A program made the translations under genes and the position numbers. Of a stretch of DNA of 64,000 nt, positions 43,762-56,840 are shown one piece after another. A model generated the notes under the pieces. That model worked only from the letters and a program-made list of their open reading frames with translations. It had not been told where the DNA came from and did not search any database. Source of the stretch: Drosophila miranda. Lineage: Eukaryota; Arthropoda; Insecta; Diptera; Drosophilidae. Where the stretch lies: assembly GCF_003369915.1 (NCBI RefSeq), contig NW_022881614.1:35648342-35712341 (forward strand). Direction: 5' to 3'. Each line of letters opens with the position of its first letter. The stretch's first letter is position 1.

Positions 43762-45075
43762 ATAAATATATATATATATATATATATATTTAGCCAACAA
43801 ACAGTTCTGGTATCTACGTCATACCTCTTGAGTTGAGTTTCAATTAAGACCGAGAATCAGGAGATTTACCCAGGAAAGCAGTGTAAAGAAAAACCTAGCT
43901 GGTATGTCCGTGATTAGTTTGGAAAGTGTTCGTGGTTATATATATATATATATAAGAATTTGTGTTATAGGACGGCGGCCCGTAGCCACGGTACTGCTCG
44001 TTCGATCATCAGTTGCATAGGAGTGCATATACGGTGTGGTCTACGAGAGTTGTGGGGCGGATCGAAAAGACAAGTAGTGAACCCGCGGGAAAACACCGAA
44101 CAGCAAGACCTGCAGCTTGGTGTTGTCTGTCGAAAGCCTCAACAACCGTGTGGATGCACGGCGAAAACCAAGAGGCGCCTCCGGAACTTTATTTTTGGCA
44201 TCATTGATGCCACCCGTTATCGAGCCTCCAATGAAAGTGTAGTCCGCAGACCGACGTCGAATCGGATCGGCAACCTGAAGTCAAGCTAAGGAGCTAATGT
44301 ACCCCATCGTCAACTGATTTAGCTGCGCCAGCGACACCCAATAATGAACTCGAATTGATTGCATTATTGTTGGATTCTTCCGGAGGCGCAGTCCTACTCA
44401 GCCTGGCTGACATGTCTCTCGACCACGTCAATAGAGGATCGTAGTTACTCGTTGATGTAACACACGCCCCTTTTTCCTCTAGATTTCATGTGCCAGGCTA
44501 AAACCATTCTCTTTCGTCACACGATGTATACAGTTTTATAGTTAGTTATGTAACACAGCCAACATTATGGTTTTTGGAAACTAATGGGTATGAGAGCAAC
44601 ATTAATTTTTCTTGAGATTACAAAGCAGTACACTCTAGTACGCTCACGTGCATATATACTCGTATTAAATATCTTTTCTTTTCCTTAGAAGTATACACCA
44701 ACGTCATCATTGAGCTCAACGATCACGGATGGAATAAACGTTACTAGGCTACCAAAAGCGCTGTGAGTTTGTAAGAACAAGTACATATATGCACTGAGCT
44801 GGGAAGTAACCTGCGTGTTACATATATTTTTCTATTTATATCACCTTTATATATCCGTAACCATAATGTATTGGTACCTCTCACCCCTTTAGAATCTGTT
44901 ACCCATATATGATGGTCATTTTTAAATCTTTATTTTTTTTTAATATTTCTTCTCAATTCTTTACATATATATTAAGCTATCGAGACACAGCAAAAAAAAT
45001 GTATTTAATTATAAGTTAAGAAAACCCCCCTCCAAGAATTTAATTATATGATTAGGGATTTATTGAAATATATAT
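43762..45075. other. non-coding region with TA microsatellites
   Basis: TA dinucleotide runs lie at about 43767-43790 and 43937-43955. A 109-codon frame at 43960-44289 (PCGCTAKTKRRLRNFIFG) is possible coding but has no recognised domain or clear gene structure. The rest is AT-rich and shows nothing I can support. Confidence 0.4.
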
Positions 45076-45771
45076 AGTGACATATCTATAGTCCATGCTC
45101 CGCATACCCTTGTCTATGTCTATTACCCTGCACCCACAATACTATAAACAATACGACACCCTCAGCTTCGAACCCTCATAAACAATCTCACGCTCGAAAT
45201 GGACCACGCGCAGCCGATTGCAGGCAATGTAAACAAACACCCTAAACTGGAAGTTGAACATAAAACAATAAATGCCGCCCTAGAATCCAGCCGCACTAGA
45301 ATCCAGCCGCACCAGAATCACGCCACTCTTCAGAGATCAATTACGAATCGATTCTCAAGAATCACACCATCCTAGCTGACCAATCAGAGGCCCTATTCTC
45401 AGCCACCCCCAAGTAATGCAACACCGATCATACGCAGCGGAAGCCTTTCATCAAAAGCCGCCTTCCCCACATATCGATCGAGTCACGTACTCCATCTCCG
45501 AAGCCGAAGTCGAAGCCAACGCCTCCGAATCCAAATCCGAATCCCAAACCGAGCATCATAATATAAATAGTCTGCATCTAAGAAGCCAACTCAGTTCTGT
45601 TCAAGACAAACGTCAATCGCGACACCGTCCGAGAATTCAACCAAAGTTAATTCCGTTCAAGACTTCAGACCTCAGTCATCGTCGGGGAAATAACTAATCA
45701 ATGTACGCTAAAGTTTAAGTGAAGAATAAAACCTTTTTTAAAACGTAAACTGAAGTGTCGCATATTTAATT
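45076..45771 (+). repeat. 5' LTR of the 17.6-like plus element (696 bp)
   Basis: It starts AGTGACATATC and ends ATATTTAATT. A TATAAATAG box lies at about 45560-45568 with a TCAGTTCTGTT-type start region after it. Confidence 0.9.
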
Positions 45772-45788
45772 GGCGCAGCCGGTAGGAT
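45771..45788 (+). other. primer-binding site, tRNA-Ser type
   Basis: TGGCGCAGCCGGTAGGAT sits at the LTR end. 17.6 and 297 use a tRNA-Ser site, TGGCGCAGTCGGTAGG; this copy has one change (C for T). Confidence 0.85.
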
Positions 45789-45968
45789 CTCAGTTAAAAG
45801 GGAATCCCTTTTTTTAAGACGATCAATTGGCGTAGTGACAGTTACAGTGCGTAATAACCTACAGTGATCAGAGGAAAAGTAGCGCTAATACTAAAGAGAT
45901 CCGCCAAAGAATCTACACACGAAACTCAATTAATATTAGAAAAAATAAATAAATAAAAAGAAATCAAC

Positions 45969-46898
45969 ATGCCGCTAACAGAAATACACCTGAACCAAGC
46001 CTTGACGTCACCATACGACGGATGCCAAGAACGCCTAAGCTCGTTCATAAGTAGGATCGAGTACATCTCCGAATTGTACTCAACAGAAGACATCCGGCAA
46101 CAAAGCATCATGTACGGAGCCATTGAGGGTCAACTGTGCGGACGAGCACAACTTTTATCACAAAGCCTTCAACCCAACACCTGGACCGATCTAAAAGCAG
46201 CCCTAATCAGCAAATTCAACAACCACACTCCATACGAGACGCTGCTACAACAATTACACGACACCAAATTCAATGGGAATATTCGTAAGTTCGTAGAAGA
46301 ACTAGAAATTAAGTCAAATGTTATAGTAAGTAAACTAAATCTGGAGACTAGCCCAGAAAATAAGATAATCTTTAAAAACGCTCTGGCAAATGCCACCAGA
46401 CATACCATAGAAGATGCTCTACCCAATAAACTATTCATCATTTTAGCAAAAAAAGACATTTCTACTATGGCTAATCTAGAAAAATCAGCTCAAGAGTTAG
46501 GAATCTACGAAAATTTCGTAACTGATAACAAGAATCACGAACATTCAAGAAACGGAAATAACAATCGTAGGAATGTTGGAACTTATTACCCTCGCTATAG
46601 TAGTAACGATTATAACAATCAAAACCCAAGTACTTCCAGAAATAATCTTGGATCGAATCGAAATAATTCAGGAAATAATGCCGTAAATAATAAAGGGTTA
46701 TTTAACGAATTTAGAAATTCCTTAAACCAGGGCAGAGTCCAGAATCCCACAAACTATCAAATCAATCAGACACAGGCAGGTAGCAGTGCACCAAATCAGC
46801 CAGTCAAACGATCTAGGGAAAGCCAAAGCGGACAAATGAAAATGGATGTAAATTTTCAGCAGAGTGCCTCGGAAGAAATCGAGGAAGACCATATATAG
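45969..46898 (+). CDS. gag of the 17.6-like plus element
   Basis: A 309-residue intact frame starting MPLTEIHLNQALTSPYDGCQ. The capsid-like part (RLSSFISRIEYISELYSTED, LLQQLHDTKFNGNIRKFVEEL) is followed by an N/R-rich tail without zinc knuckles, as in 17.6/297. It ends ASEEIEEDHI, the usual junction with the protease. It is the only complete gag in the window. Confidence 0.85.
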   Translation: MPLTEIHLNQALTSPYDGCQERLSSFISRIEYISELYSTEDIRQQSIMYGAIEGQLCGRAQLLSQSLQPNTWTDLKAALISKFNNHTPYETLLQQLHDTKFNGNIRKFVEELEIKSNVIVSKLNLETSPENKIIFKNALANATRHTIEDALPNKLFIILAKKDISTMANLEKSAQELGIYENFVTDNKNHEHSRNGNNNRRNVGTYYPRYSSNDYNNQNPSTSRNNLGSNRNNSGNNAVNNKGLFNEFRNSLNQGRVQNPTNYQINQTQAGSSAPNQPVKRSRESQSGQMKMDVNFQQSASEEIEEDHI

Positions 46899-49800
46899 AA
46901 ATAATCGTAAATAATAAAAAATTAAGAGGTATCGCGGACTCGGGATCGTCAATAAATATAATAAAAGAAAACTATACAGACTCCAAAGTCGATAGCGACA
47001 ACCTCACCGTCCATACCATCAATGGACCCGTCCGTCTGACTCAGAGCATTACACGCGATGCAACCAAAAACTGTCCGACAAAACAAAAATTTTATATTCA
47101 TAATTTTTCTGAAAATTATGACATACTCTTAGGCAGAGAATATTTGATGGCCAGCAAAGCCGTCATCGATTACCGAAATGAAACGGTAACGTTAGGAGAA
47201 AGGTCATACCCAATCATCCAAAGTGGAGAAGCAATTGCCGTCGGCAAGACCGCACACAAAGGTGTTAAGCCATCTTCAAAGGAAGATATATCTACACCTA
47301 AGTGCCTTGACCCATCTCCTGAAGGAGAGCAATACTTCGCTTCCGTATTAGAGAATGAATTAAGGGAATGCAACCAGCTAAGGTTGGAACATTTAAATGA
47401 CGAAGAAAAGGAGAAACTAAAGAAAGTTCTCTATGAATTTAAGGACGTGCAGTATAAAGAAGGTGACATTTTGACCTTCACTAGTACTATAAAGCACGAA
47501 ATAAAAACCCATCACGAAGATCCTGTATATCGTCGACCATATAAATATGCTCAAATACACGATCAAGAAGTGACACAACAAATCAAAGATATGATTAGAC
47601 AGGGAATCATTCGTAAGTCGAACTCTCCCTATTGTGCACCCATCGCTATGATACCAAAGAAAACAGATGCTACAGGAAAGCAGAAATATCGTATGGTAGT
47701 AGATTATAGAAGTCTAAACGAGGTGACAATAAAGGATAAATTTCCTACACCCAGAATGGACGAAATACTAGATAAACTAGGTAGGTGCCAATATTTCCCA
47801 ACAATCGATTTAGCTAAGGGATACCATCAAATTCCTATGGAACCTAGCTCAATCCCAAAAAAAGCTTTCTCCACGAAGCATGGTCATTACGAGTTCACTC
47901 GTATGCCCTTTGGGCTAACCACTGCCCCCGCTACCTTCCAAAGATGTATGAACAATCTGCTAGAAGAGTTAATCTTCAAAGATTGCCTCGTATACTTAGA
48001 CGACATCATTATATTTTCCACTTCATTGGAAGAACACCTGTTGTCACTAAGGAGCTACAAAGCTACAAATGGATAAGTGTGAATTCCTGAAGAAAGAAAC
48101 GGAATTCCTAGGCCATGAAGTAACAACTAACGGCATAGTTCCTAATCCAAAGAAAATATCTGCCATAATAAACTTCCCAATACCCAATACAACCACAAAA
48201 ATAAAATCATTCATAGGTTTATGTGGATTCTATAGGAAATTCATTCCCAACTTCGCTAATATAGCAAAACCTATGACACTCAAATTAAAGAAACGAGCAG
48301 TCATAGACCCAACAGAGGAAAAATACGTCGAGGCCTTCGAAAAATTGAAAGTACTTATCACCTCAGACACCAACCACGCATTCCCAGATTTCAACAAAAT
48401 GTTCACGGTAACAACCGATGCAAGTAACATTGCATTAGGAGCAGTGTTGTCGCAAGACCACAAACCAATCTGCTATGCAGGTAGAACCTTAAACGAACAC
48501 GAAATCAATTATTCAGCAATAGAAAAGGAATTACTAGCTATAGTTTGGGCAACTAAGTATTTCAGATCATACCTGTTTGGTAGAACGTTTGAGATATTAA
48601 GTGATCACAAACCCTTGATTTGGTTGAATAACCTCAAGGAACCAAATATGAAGCTACAACGATGGAAGATCAAATTAAATGAATTTGACTTCAAAATAAA
48701 ATATTTACCCGGAAAGGAGAACCATGTAGCCGATGCGCTATCAAGAGTAAAGATTAACGAAAACCTACTCGGGGAAACCATTAATAGTGATTGTGCAACG
48801 GTCCATAGCGCGCAAGAAGATAATACAAATTATATTCCACTTACAGAGAGACCAATCAATTACTATAATAGGCAAATAGAACTGATTAAAGGTAATGAGG
48901 ATAAGGTAGAAACATCCCACTATTTCCACAAGATACTGATAAAAATCGCATATACCGAAATGACAGAATCATTAGCAAAAGATATAATAAAGGAATATGT
49001 GTGTACCAAAAAGAGTGCACTATATTTCCATAACGAAGTAGACTTCCCACTGTTCCAAAGGGCATTCCTGGAGATAATCAGTCCAAATCACTTCACTAAA
49101 CTGATTAAATCCAGTACCAAACTCATAAATATTCCCAACTACTCCGAATTCAAAGAACAAATATTGAAGAATCATAAAGAGCTACTTCACCCAGGTATCG
49201 AAAAGACCACTAATTGGTTTAAAGGAAAATTCTACTACCCCGATTATCAAAAATTAATCCAAAATATTATCAATGAATGTCCTACGTGCAACGTTGCTAA
49301 AACTGAGCATCGTAACACCAATCTAACCTTCGAAATCACCCCTGAAATACAAAATATCAGAGAAAAGTATGTCATGGATTTCTATTTGGTAGGCAATCAA
49401 CAATTCCTATCATGCATTGATGTATATTCTAAATTCGCTACCCTTGTAGAAGTTAAGAGTCGCGACTGGTTAGAAACCAAGAGAGCCATCATAAAAGTCT
49501 TTAACGAAATGGGCAAGCCACAGGGAATTAAAGCCGACAAAGATTCAGCCTTTATGTGCGCAGCATTGCAAGCATGGTTGAATGCGGAAAATGTGAAAAT
49601 CTAAATCACCACCAGTAAAAACGGAGTTTCTGATGTAGAACGACTACATAAAACGATCAATGAAAAATTAAGAATCATTTCAAGTGAGGATAACATAGAA
49701 AACAAGCTCACAAAATTCGAGTTAATTCTATACACTTATAACCATAAAACGGTTCATAATACTACAAAAAGATCCCCAGCTGATATCTTCCTGTACGCCG

Positions 49801-50115
49801 GACTCCCAGATTATAACACTCAACTGAATAAAGTTAGGAAGATCAATCATTTGAATAACGATAGAATCGACTTTGAAGTAGACACACGCTTCAAGAATGC
49901 ACCCCTAGTTAAAACAAAAACAACCAACCCGTTCAAAAGAACAGGGGAAATTAGGCAGGTAGACGAAAAGCACTTTGAAGAGAAAAATAGAGGGAGGAAA
50001 ATCACCCACTATAAAACGAAATTCAAAAGAAAGAAAAAATCTAATAAAAGTAAATACGATAATTGCAGAGTACCCGAAGAGAGTACTGGGAATCCGGAGC
50101 TACAACATGATTAAG
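46899..50115 (+). pseudogene. pol of the 17.6-like plus element (one frameshift/deletion, one stop)
   Basis: Protease with IADSGSSINII near 46935; RT with PTIDLAKGYHQIP, MPFGLTTAPATFQ and YLDDIIIFS. At about 48055 a deletion replaces the usual segment between LLSLR and the MDKCEF motif and shifts the frame. RNase H (TTDASNIALGAVLSQ, SDHKPLIWL, ADALSRVK) and integrase follow in the 48069-49604 frame: HPGIEKT, CPTCNVAK, MDFYLVGNQ and KADKDSAF. A TAA at 49602-49604 comes shortly before the Glu region (SDVERLHK), after which the same reading continues into the basic C-terminal tail. Confidence 0.85.
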
Positions 50116-51495
50116 ATTATAATCTTACTAATGTTCACCGTCCTACAGTCTTCCGGACAGAATATAGAGATAGATCCCATCAACTCAAGGAATGGATATC
50201 TCATATTCAAAACAAATACCATTAACATACCCATTAATTATGAATACCATTATCTAACAATTAATATAACAAGAACAGATGAAACATATCAGAGTTTACT
50301 AGAACAGGCAACCCAATTTAATAACGAAATCCAAATTCAATATTTAGTCGAGAAATTGCAACGTGAATTCAACGGCATCAAAATAGCCAAAAGAAACAAA
50401 AGAGGCCTTATAAATGCAGTAGGCACAGTATATAAATATCTATTTGGAACATTAGATCAAGATGATAAAGTCGAATTAGAAGGGAAAATAAACAATCTGG
50501 CTAGCCACAGTGTTCAAGCTAACGAATTAAACTTAGTAATTCAAGCAGTAAATTCTGGCATAGAAGTTGTCAATAAATTAAACAAGGATAATGATAAAAA
50601 TAAGCAACTAGAGATATTAATATTTAACCTCCAACATTTTACAGAGTACATAGAGGATATTGAATTAGGCATGCAGCTAACAAGATTAGGGATCTTTAAT
50701 CCAAAATTATTGAGGCAGGATTACCTGAAACACATCGATTCAGCGAAATTATTAAATATCAAAACATCTACCTGGTTGAAAACAGACACTAACGAAATAC
50801 TAATAATTTCCAACATCCCACGAGAGATCAGAAATATTCCTATACTTAAAATTGTCCCATATCTAGATGAAGATAATAACATCCTCACTGACCTAACGCA
50901 AAACAATTATTACGTTCTAGAAAACGAGGTATATGAAAAAGAATCAAAACGAAAAATAAATGAATGTATTTTAGGAATAGTCAAACAAGTAGAAACAAAA
51001 TGTCCATACACCAAAGCACACCAAAACTTTCAAATAAGTTTCATAGAACCCAACATATTGTTAACTTGGAAATTACCAAAAACCATATTAAACTAAGATT
51101 GCCTAAACCAAGAAATAAAAGTAGAAGGTAACGCATTAATAAAAATACATAATTGCAGTGTACAGTTAAACGAATTCTTAATATCCAACTCCATACCAGA
51201 ATTTGCACAAAGCATCTACATCAACAATAACGTAACAAAAATTAAACCATTGTCTTATTTGCAAACCAAAGAAATTGTAATAGAAAATACGCGATTAAAT
51301 AATGTATTACATGTAAGCTTAATACTACTATTTGTCATAATCATAATAGGATTAAGCTACAAATTGTTTAATCTAAGTAAAAGCAATAAGCCTAAAACCG
51401 ACCCGCACATAGAAACACCTTCAGACGAAGACGAGGAATCCCCAGCAGGCACAGTTTTAGACGCACCCGAACTATATCCAAGGATAATCGCCTGA
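50107..51495 (+). pseudogene. env of the 17.6-like plus element (one in-frame stop)
   Basis: ATG at 50107 starts a signal peptide (MIKIIILLMFTVLQSSGQ). A basic cleavage site (RNKR followed by GLIN) near 50395 separates surface and transmembrane subunits, and a fusion-peptide-like segment follows. A TAA at 51094-51096 interrupts the frame. The same frame then continues to a membrane anchor (VSLILLFVIIIIGLSY) and an acidic tail ending at 51495. This is the standard insect errantivirus env plan; the product would be a truncated protein without its anchor. Confidence 0.85.
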
Positions 51496-51522
51496 GGACA
51501 GGCTTAAATCTAACAATGGGGG

Positions 51523-51968
51523 AGTGACATATCTATAGTCCATGCTCCGCATACCCTTGTCTATGTCTATTACCCTGCACCCACAATACTATAAACAATA
51601 CGACACCCTCAGCTTCGAACCCTCATAAACAATCTCACGCTCGAAATGGACCACGCGCAGCCGATTGCAGGCAATGTAAACAAACACCCTAAACTGGAAG
51701 TTGAACATAAAACAATAAATGCCGCCCTAGAATCCAGCCGCACTAGAATCCAGCCGCACCAGAATCACGCCACTCTTCAGAGATCAATTACGAATCGATT
51801 CTCAAGAATCACACCATCCTAGCTGACCAATCAGAGGCCCTATTCTCAGCCACCCAAGACTTCAGACCTCAGTCATCGTCGGGGAAATAACTAATCAATG
51901 TACGCTAAAGTTTAAGTGAAGAATAAAACCTTTTTTAAAACGTAAACTGAAGTGTCGCATATTTAATT
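51523..51968 (+). repeat. 3' LTR of the 17.6-like plus element, with internal deletion (446 bp)
   Basis: Compared with the 5' LTR it lacks one block of 250 bp between CAGCCACCC and AAGACTTCAG. This includes the TATA box and start region. Short homology (CCAAG/CAAG) flanks the missing block. Confidence 0.9.
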
Positions 51969-51974
51969 ATATAT

Positions 51975-52552
51975 AGTTAAATATCCGCAACTCGAAATTT
52001 AGTTTTTAAAAAAGATTTTATTTTATGTCACAAGATTGGTTGAATTCCCCGACTTAACTTTACGTCTGCTTGTCTCAAACGGAACTGATCTCTCTCTGCT
52101 GCTGGCTAGTTTCCATGAGCCATTCTCTTGGAACTCCCGACTCTGGCTTCGGGCGTTGCTTTCCTCGGCTGCATCTTCGTGTCGGTGGCGTACGTGCCTG
52201 GATCGATATTTGGGGATGCGTCGGCTTTGATGAATGGCATCCACTGCTGGCGATCGGTGTTGCATTACATGACGGAGCTTCCTAATGTGATACTCCTTGG
52301 TTTTATGTCTAGCTTTGATTGGTCCTCATGAGTGGCGTGATTCTAAAGAATCGATTTCTCGAGAGTGGCGTGATTCTAATGTTGATGAAACAATGTGGTC
52401 CATTGTTTATATTATGTGGGGCCCTAGCTTGGAGTATGGGAAGAAACAGTTATTGATTCTTGAGTGGGGTCCTGTTACTTGTGTGGATGGGGTGGATGAA
52501 TTGTACATAAACATAATGTGTATGGGATGTGGGGAATTATGGATATGTCCCT
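51975..52552 (-). repeat. 3' LTR of the 17.6-like minus element (578 bp)
   Basis: The minus strand begins AGGGACATATCC (expected AGTGACATATCC) after the purine tract GTTGGGGG and ends TTAACT. It differs from the right LTR by two indels of about 20-30 bp and several substitutions. Confidence 0.9.
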
Positions 52553-52579
52553 CCCCCAACGTTTGTTATTAGCCTGTCC

Positions 52580-53989
52580 CTAGGCGATTACCCTCGGGTA
52601 TAGTGACGGGGTGTCAAGTGCGGTGGCTGAGGTTGGTTCCTCTTCTGTTTCTATTATAGGGTTAATACATTTAACCGTGACTCTTTTAGAAGTTTTCTTA
52701 AATTTAACAGCTACATAACTTAGTAGTACTAATATAATTATGACAAATGAAATTAGTAGACTTATTTGTAATAGGTTACTATATTTGGTGTATTGCATAA
52801 TTATTTCATTAGTTTGGACATACGACAGTGGTTTTATTTTAGTTATGTTGTTGTTGACATAAACATTCTGGGCAAAATCTAACATTGTGTTTGATATTGT
52901 AAATTCATTTAATTGGATTGAACAGTTGTAGATTTTTATAATGGTATTTCCTTCCGCTATGATTTCTTGGTTTACACAATTCTGGTTTAGCGTTGTTTTT
53001 GGAAGATTCCATGTGATTAGTATATTGGGTTCAATAAAGTTTATTTGAAAGTTTTGAAAAGTTTTGGAATATGGACATTTAGTGGGAATTTGCATTAAAA
53101 TTCCTTTTATACAATTGTCATTGGTTTTCAATCTAGTTTCTTTAACAAATACTTCTTCATTTTTTATGTAGTACTTGTCGTATGTCATATCTGTTAACAT
53201 GTTATTTAATTCGTCTGGATACGGAACGATTTTATAGATTGGTACTTTTGTAATGTCTTTGGGAATGTTGGAAATTATTAGAATTTCGTTGGTATCGGAT
53301 TTTAGCCATGTTTTTATATTTAGTATTTTCTCAGAATTTATTTGTTCCAGGTAGTCTTGTTTTAATAATTTTGGATTAAATATACCGAGCCTAGTTAATT
53401 GCATACCTAGTTCTATATCTTCGATATATTCTGTGAAATGTTGTAGATTGAATATCAAAATTTCTATTTGTTGATTCCTGTCTTTTTCTTCATTTAGTTT
53501 GTTTATAACGTTTATTCCGCTATTAACTGCATCTATTACCAAATTTAGTTAATTCATTTGAATGCTATGGCTGGCTAAATTTTCTATTTTTTGTTCCAAA
53601 TCGACTTTATCTTCCTGATCTAGTGTTCCAAAGAGATATTTGTAGGCTGTTCCTACTATATTGATTAGGCCTCTTTTATTTCTTTTGGTTATTTTTAGCC
53701 CGTTCATTTCTCTTTGCAATTTGTCTACTAGATATTTTATTTGGATTATGTCCTGGAATTTAGTGGCTTGCATTAATAAATTTTGGTATAGTTCTTCGGT
53801 TTTAGTTACATTAACAGTTAGATAATGGTATTCGTAATTGATAGGTTTATTAATCGATCCAGTTTTGAATATCATATATCCGTTTTGGGATTTTATAGGA
53901 TTTATTTCTATGTTTTGGCCCTGTGCCATTACGATGGTAATTATGAGGAAGATGAGGATTTTAATTGTGTTGAAGTTCGCCGATTCCAT
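52580..53989 (-). pseudogene. env of the 17.6-like minus element (one frameshift)
   Basis: The first frame (53989-53549) has a signal peptide after MESANFNTIKI, a basic cleavage site (RNKR, GLIN) and the start of the transmembrane subunit. One frameshift near 53545 leads into the second frame (53542-52580), which continues to a membrane anchor (ISLLISFVIIILVLLSYV) and the tail PSLYPRVIA. It overlaps the end of pol, as is normal. Confidence 0.85.
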
Positions 53990-56681
53990 TAACTTCCTCG
54001 GTTTCTCTGGAATTATTATATTTGCTTCTATTAGATTTCTTCTTTTTCTTGAATTTTGATTTATAATGAGTTATTTTCCTACCCCTATTCTTTTCTTCAT
54101 AATGTTTTTCGTTAAAAACTTTCATGATGGCTCTTTTTGCTTCTAACCAGTCACGACTTTTTACTTCTACAAGAGTGGCAAACTTCGAGTATACGTCAAT
54201 ACATGATAGGAACTGTTGGTTACCAACCATATAGAAATCTATGACGTATTTCTCTCTGATGTTCAGTATTTCCGGTGTAGTTTCAAATGCCAACTTCGTA
54301 TTTCTATGCTCTGTTTTGGCAATATTAGAAGTAGGACATTCGTTTATGATGTTTTGGATTAGTTTTTGATAATCCGGGTAATAGTATTTTCCCCTAAGCC
54401 AATTGACGGTTTTCTCTATCCCTGGATGGAGTAAGCCTTTATGATTCTTTAATATGGTTTCTTTAAATTCAGCGTAATTCTGAATATCTAGGAGTTTCGT
54501 GCTTGATTTAATAGCTTTGGTTATATTGTTAGAATTAATGATTTCTAAATAGGCTTTTTGGAATGGAGGAAAATCTATTTCGTTATGGAAATATAATGCG
54601 CTCTTTTTGGTGCATAGATATTCCTTTATTATATCCTTCGCTAAGGTGTTAGTCATTTCCTTATACGTGATCTTGATAATTAGCTTGTGAAAATAACGAA
54701 TTGTTTCTACCTTATCTTCATTGCCTTTTATTAGCTCAATTTGCCGATTGTAATAGTTAATTGGTCTTTCCGTGATAGCAATGTGATTTAGATTGTCTTC
54801 CTGTGCGCTATGTACAGTTGCACCAACGCTATTGGAAGCTTCTCCAGGGAGATTTTCATTAATCTTTACCCTTGATAAGGCATCAGCTACATGATTTTCT
54901 TTGCCTGGTAGATATTTCATTTTAAAATCAAACTCATTCAGTTTGATTTTCCACCTTTGTAATTTCATATTTGGCTCCTTGAGGTTGTTCAACCAAATCA
55001 AGGGTTTATGATCGCTTTGTATCTCGAATGTTCTACCGAACAGGTATGAACGGAAATACTTGGTTGCCCATACGATCGCTAATAATTCCTTTTCGATGGC
55101 TGAATAGTTTATTTCATGTTCATTTAGGGTTCTGCTAGCGTAGCAGATCGGTTTGTGTTCTTGTGACAAAACCGCTCCCAATGCTATGTTACTAGCGTCG
55201 TTTGTTACCGTGAACATTTTGTCAAAGTCTGGGAACGCAAGGATAGGGTCTGAGGTGATGAGTACTTTTAGTCTCTCAAATGCCTAGACGTACTTTTCTT
55301 CCTTGGGGTCTATGACAGCTCCTTTCTTTAGTTTGAGTATCATGGGTTTTGCTATGTTTGCAAAATTAGGAATGAATTTCCTGTAGAACCCGCACAGACC
55401 TAAGAATGACTTTATTTGTTTAGTCGTTTCTGGTATTGGAAATTTGACAATGGCAGAGATTTTGCCTGGATTTGGTACTATTCCTTCAGTAGTGACTACA
55501 TGACCTAGGAATTCAGTTTCCTTTTTCATGAATTCACATTTATCCATTTGTAGCTTCAAGTTGGCGTCTCTCAACTTTCCAAATACTCTCCTTAGTGACA
55601 ACAAGTGTTCTTCCAATGAAGTGGAAAATATAATGATGTCATCTAAGTATACAAAGCAATCTTTGAAGATTAACTCTTCTAGCAGATTGTTCATACATCT
55701 TTGGAAGGTAGCTGGGGCAGTGGTTAGCCCAAAGGGCATACGAGTGAACTCGTAATGTCCATGCTTAGTGGAGAATGCAGTTTTGGGGATTGCTCTAGGT
55801 TCCATGAGTATTTGATGGAAACCTTTTGCTAAATCGATTGTCGTAAAATATTGACATTTACCTAGTTTGTCTAGGATTTCATCCATTCGTGGAGTTGGGA
55901 ATTTGTCCTTAACTGTTATTTCATTTAGACTTCTATAGTCTACTACCATTCGATATTTTTGCTTTCCTGAAGCATCTATCTTCTTCGGAATCATAGATAT
56001 GGGCGAGCAGTAAGGAGAATTCGACTTTCGAATTATTCCCTGCCTGATCATATCTTTGATTTGCTGGTTTACCTCCTGATCATGTATCTGGGCATATTTG
56101 TATGATCGTCTGTAGACCGGGTCTTCATGTTGAGTTTTGATCTCGTGCTTGATTGTACTTGTGAAAGTCAAATTGTAACCTTCTCTGTACTGCACATCCT
56201 TAAACTCATATAAGACCTTCTTTAACTCTTCCCTCTCTTCGTCGTTTAAGTCTTCCAATCTTAATTGATTACATTCCCTTAATTCACTGTCTAGAGCGGA
56301 AGCGAAGTATTGATCTCCCTCTGGAGATGGGTCAAGGCACTTAGGTGCGATCTTCTCTTCTTTTGTAGAGGGATCAGTGCACTTCTGTGCGGTCTTGCCG
56401 GCTTCAATAGCTTCTCCACTCTGAATGATTGGGTACGACCTAGCTCCTAGTGTTACAGTGTCATTTCTGTAATCGATGACGGCTTTACTTGCCATCAAGT
56501 ATTCTCTTCCTAATAAAATATCATAATTTTCGGAAAAGTTATGTATGTAGAACTTTTGTTCGGACGGACATGTTTTGTTCGCATTCCTCATTATACTCTT
56601 AGTTAAACGGACAGGTCCATTGATGGTATGGACCGTAAGGTTATCGTCTTTTATCTCGGAATCTGTATTATTTTCTTTCAT
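53961..56681 (-). pseudogene. pol of the 17.6-like minus element
   Basis: The frame 56681-55284 begins inside the protease (YDILLGREYL). It holds a complete RT (TTIDLAKGFHQIL, MPFGLTTAPATF, YLDDIIIFS) and stops once at 55284-55286. RNase H and integrase follow at 55217-53961 (TNDASNIALGAVLSQ with N replacing the usual T, SDHKPLIWL, HPGIEKT, CPTSNIAK with the zinc Cys changed to Ser, IDFYMVGNQ). The integrase core jumps from KAIMKVFNEK-like sequence directly to the basic tail. It therefore lacks the second Asp and the Glu. Confidence 0.85.
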
Positions 56682-56840
56682 GATGTTGATCGATGATCCC
56701 GAGTCAGCGATACACCTTAATATTCTTTTATTAATGGTAATGTTTATATAGGGTCCTCCTCGGTTTCTTCCGAGGCGGCTTGATGAAAATTTACGTCCAT
56801 CTTCGTTTGGCCACTCTGGCTCTCCCCCCTCTTTTAGTAA

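Larger units (their letters stand above)
45076..51968 (+). mobile_element. 17.6/297-like env-bearing LTR element (plus strand)
   Basis: LTRs are at 45076-45771 and 51523-51968, with target duplication ATAT (45072-45075, 51969-51972). Order: LTR, tRNA-Ser primer site, gag (45969-46898), pol (46899-50115), env (50107-51495), purine tract AATGGGGG, LTR. AGTGACA...AATT ends, the tRNA-Ser primer and the TATAT target are the hallmarks of the 17.6/297 group. Lesions: an RT deletion/frameshift near 48060, a stop in integrase at 49602-49604, a stop in env at 51094-51096, and a 250 bp deletion in the 3' LTR. Confidence 0.92.

Noticed and set aside
43960-44289. A 109-codon ORF between tum and the LTR elements
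   Set aside because: No recognised motif, no clear promoter or splice structure; kept only as a mention in the non-coding stretch.
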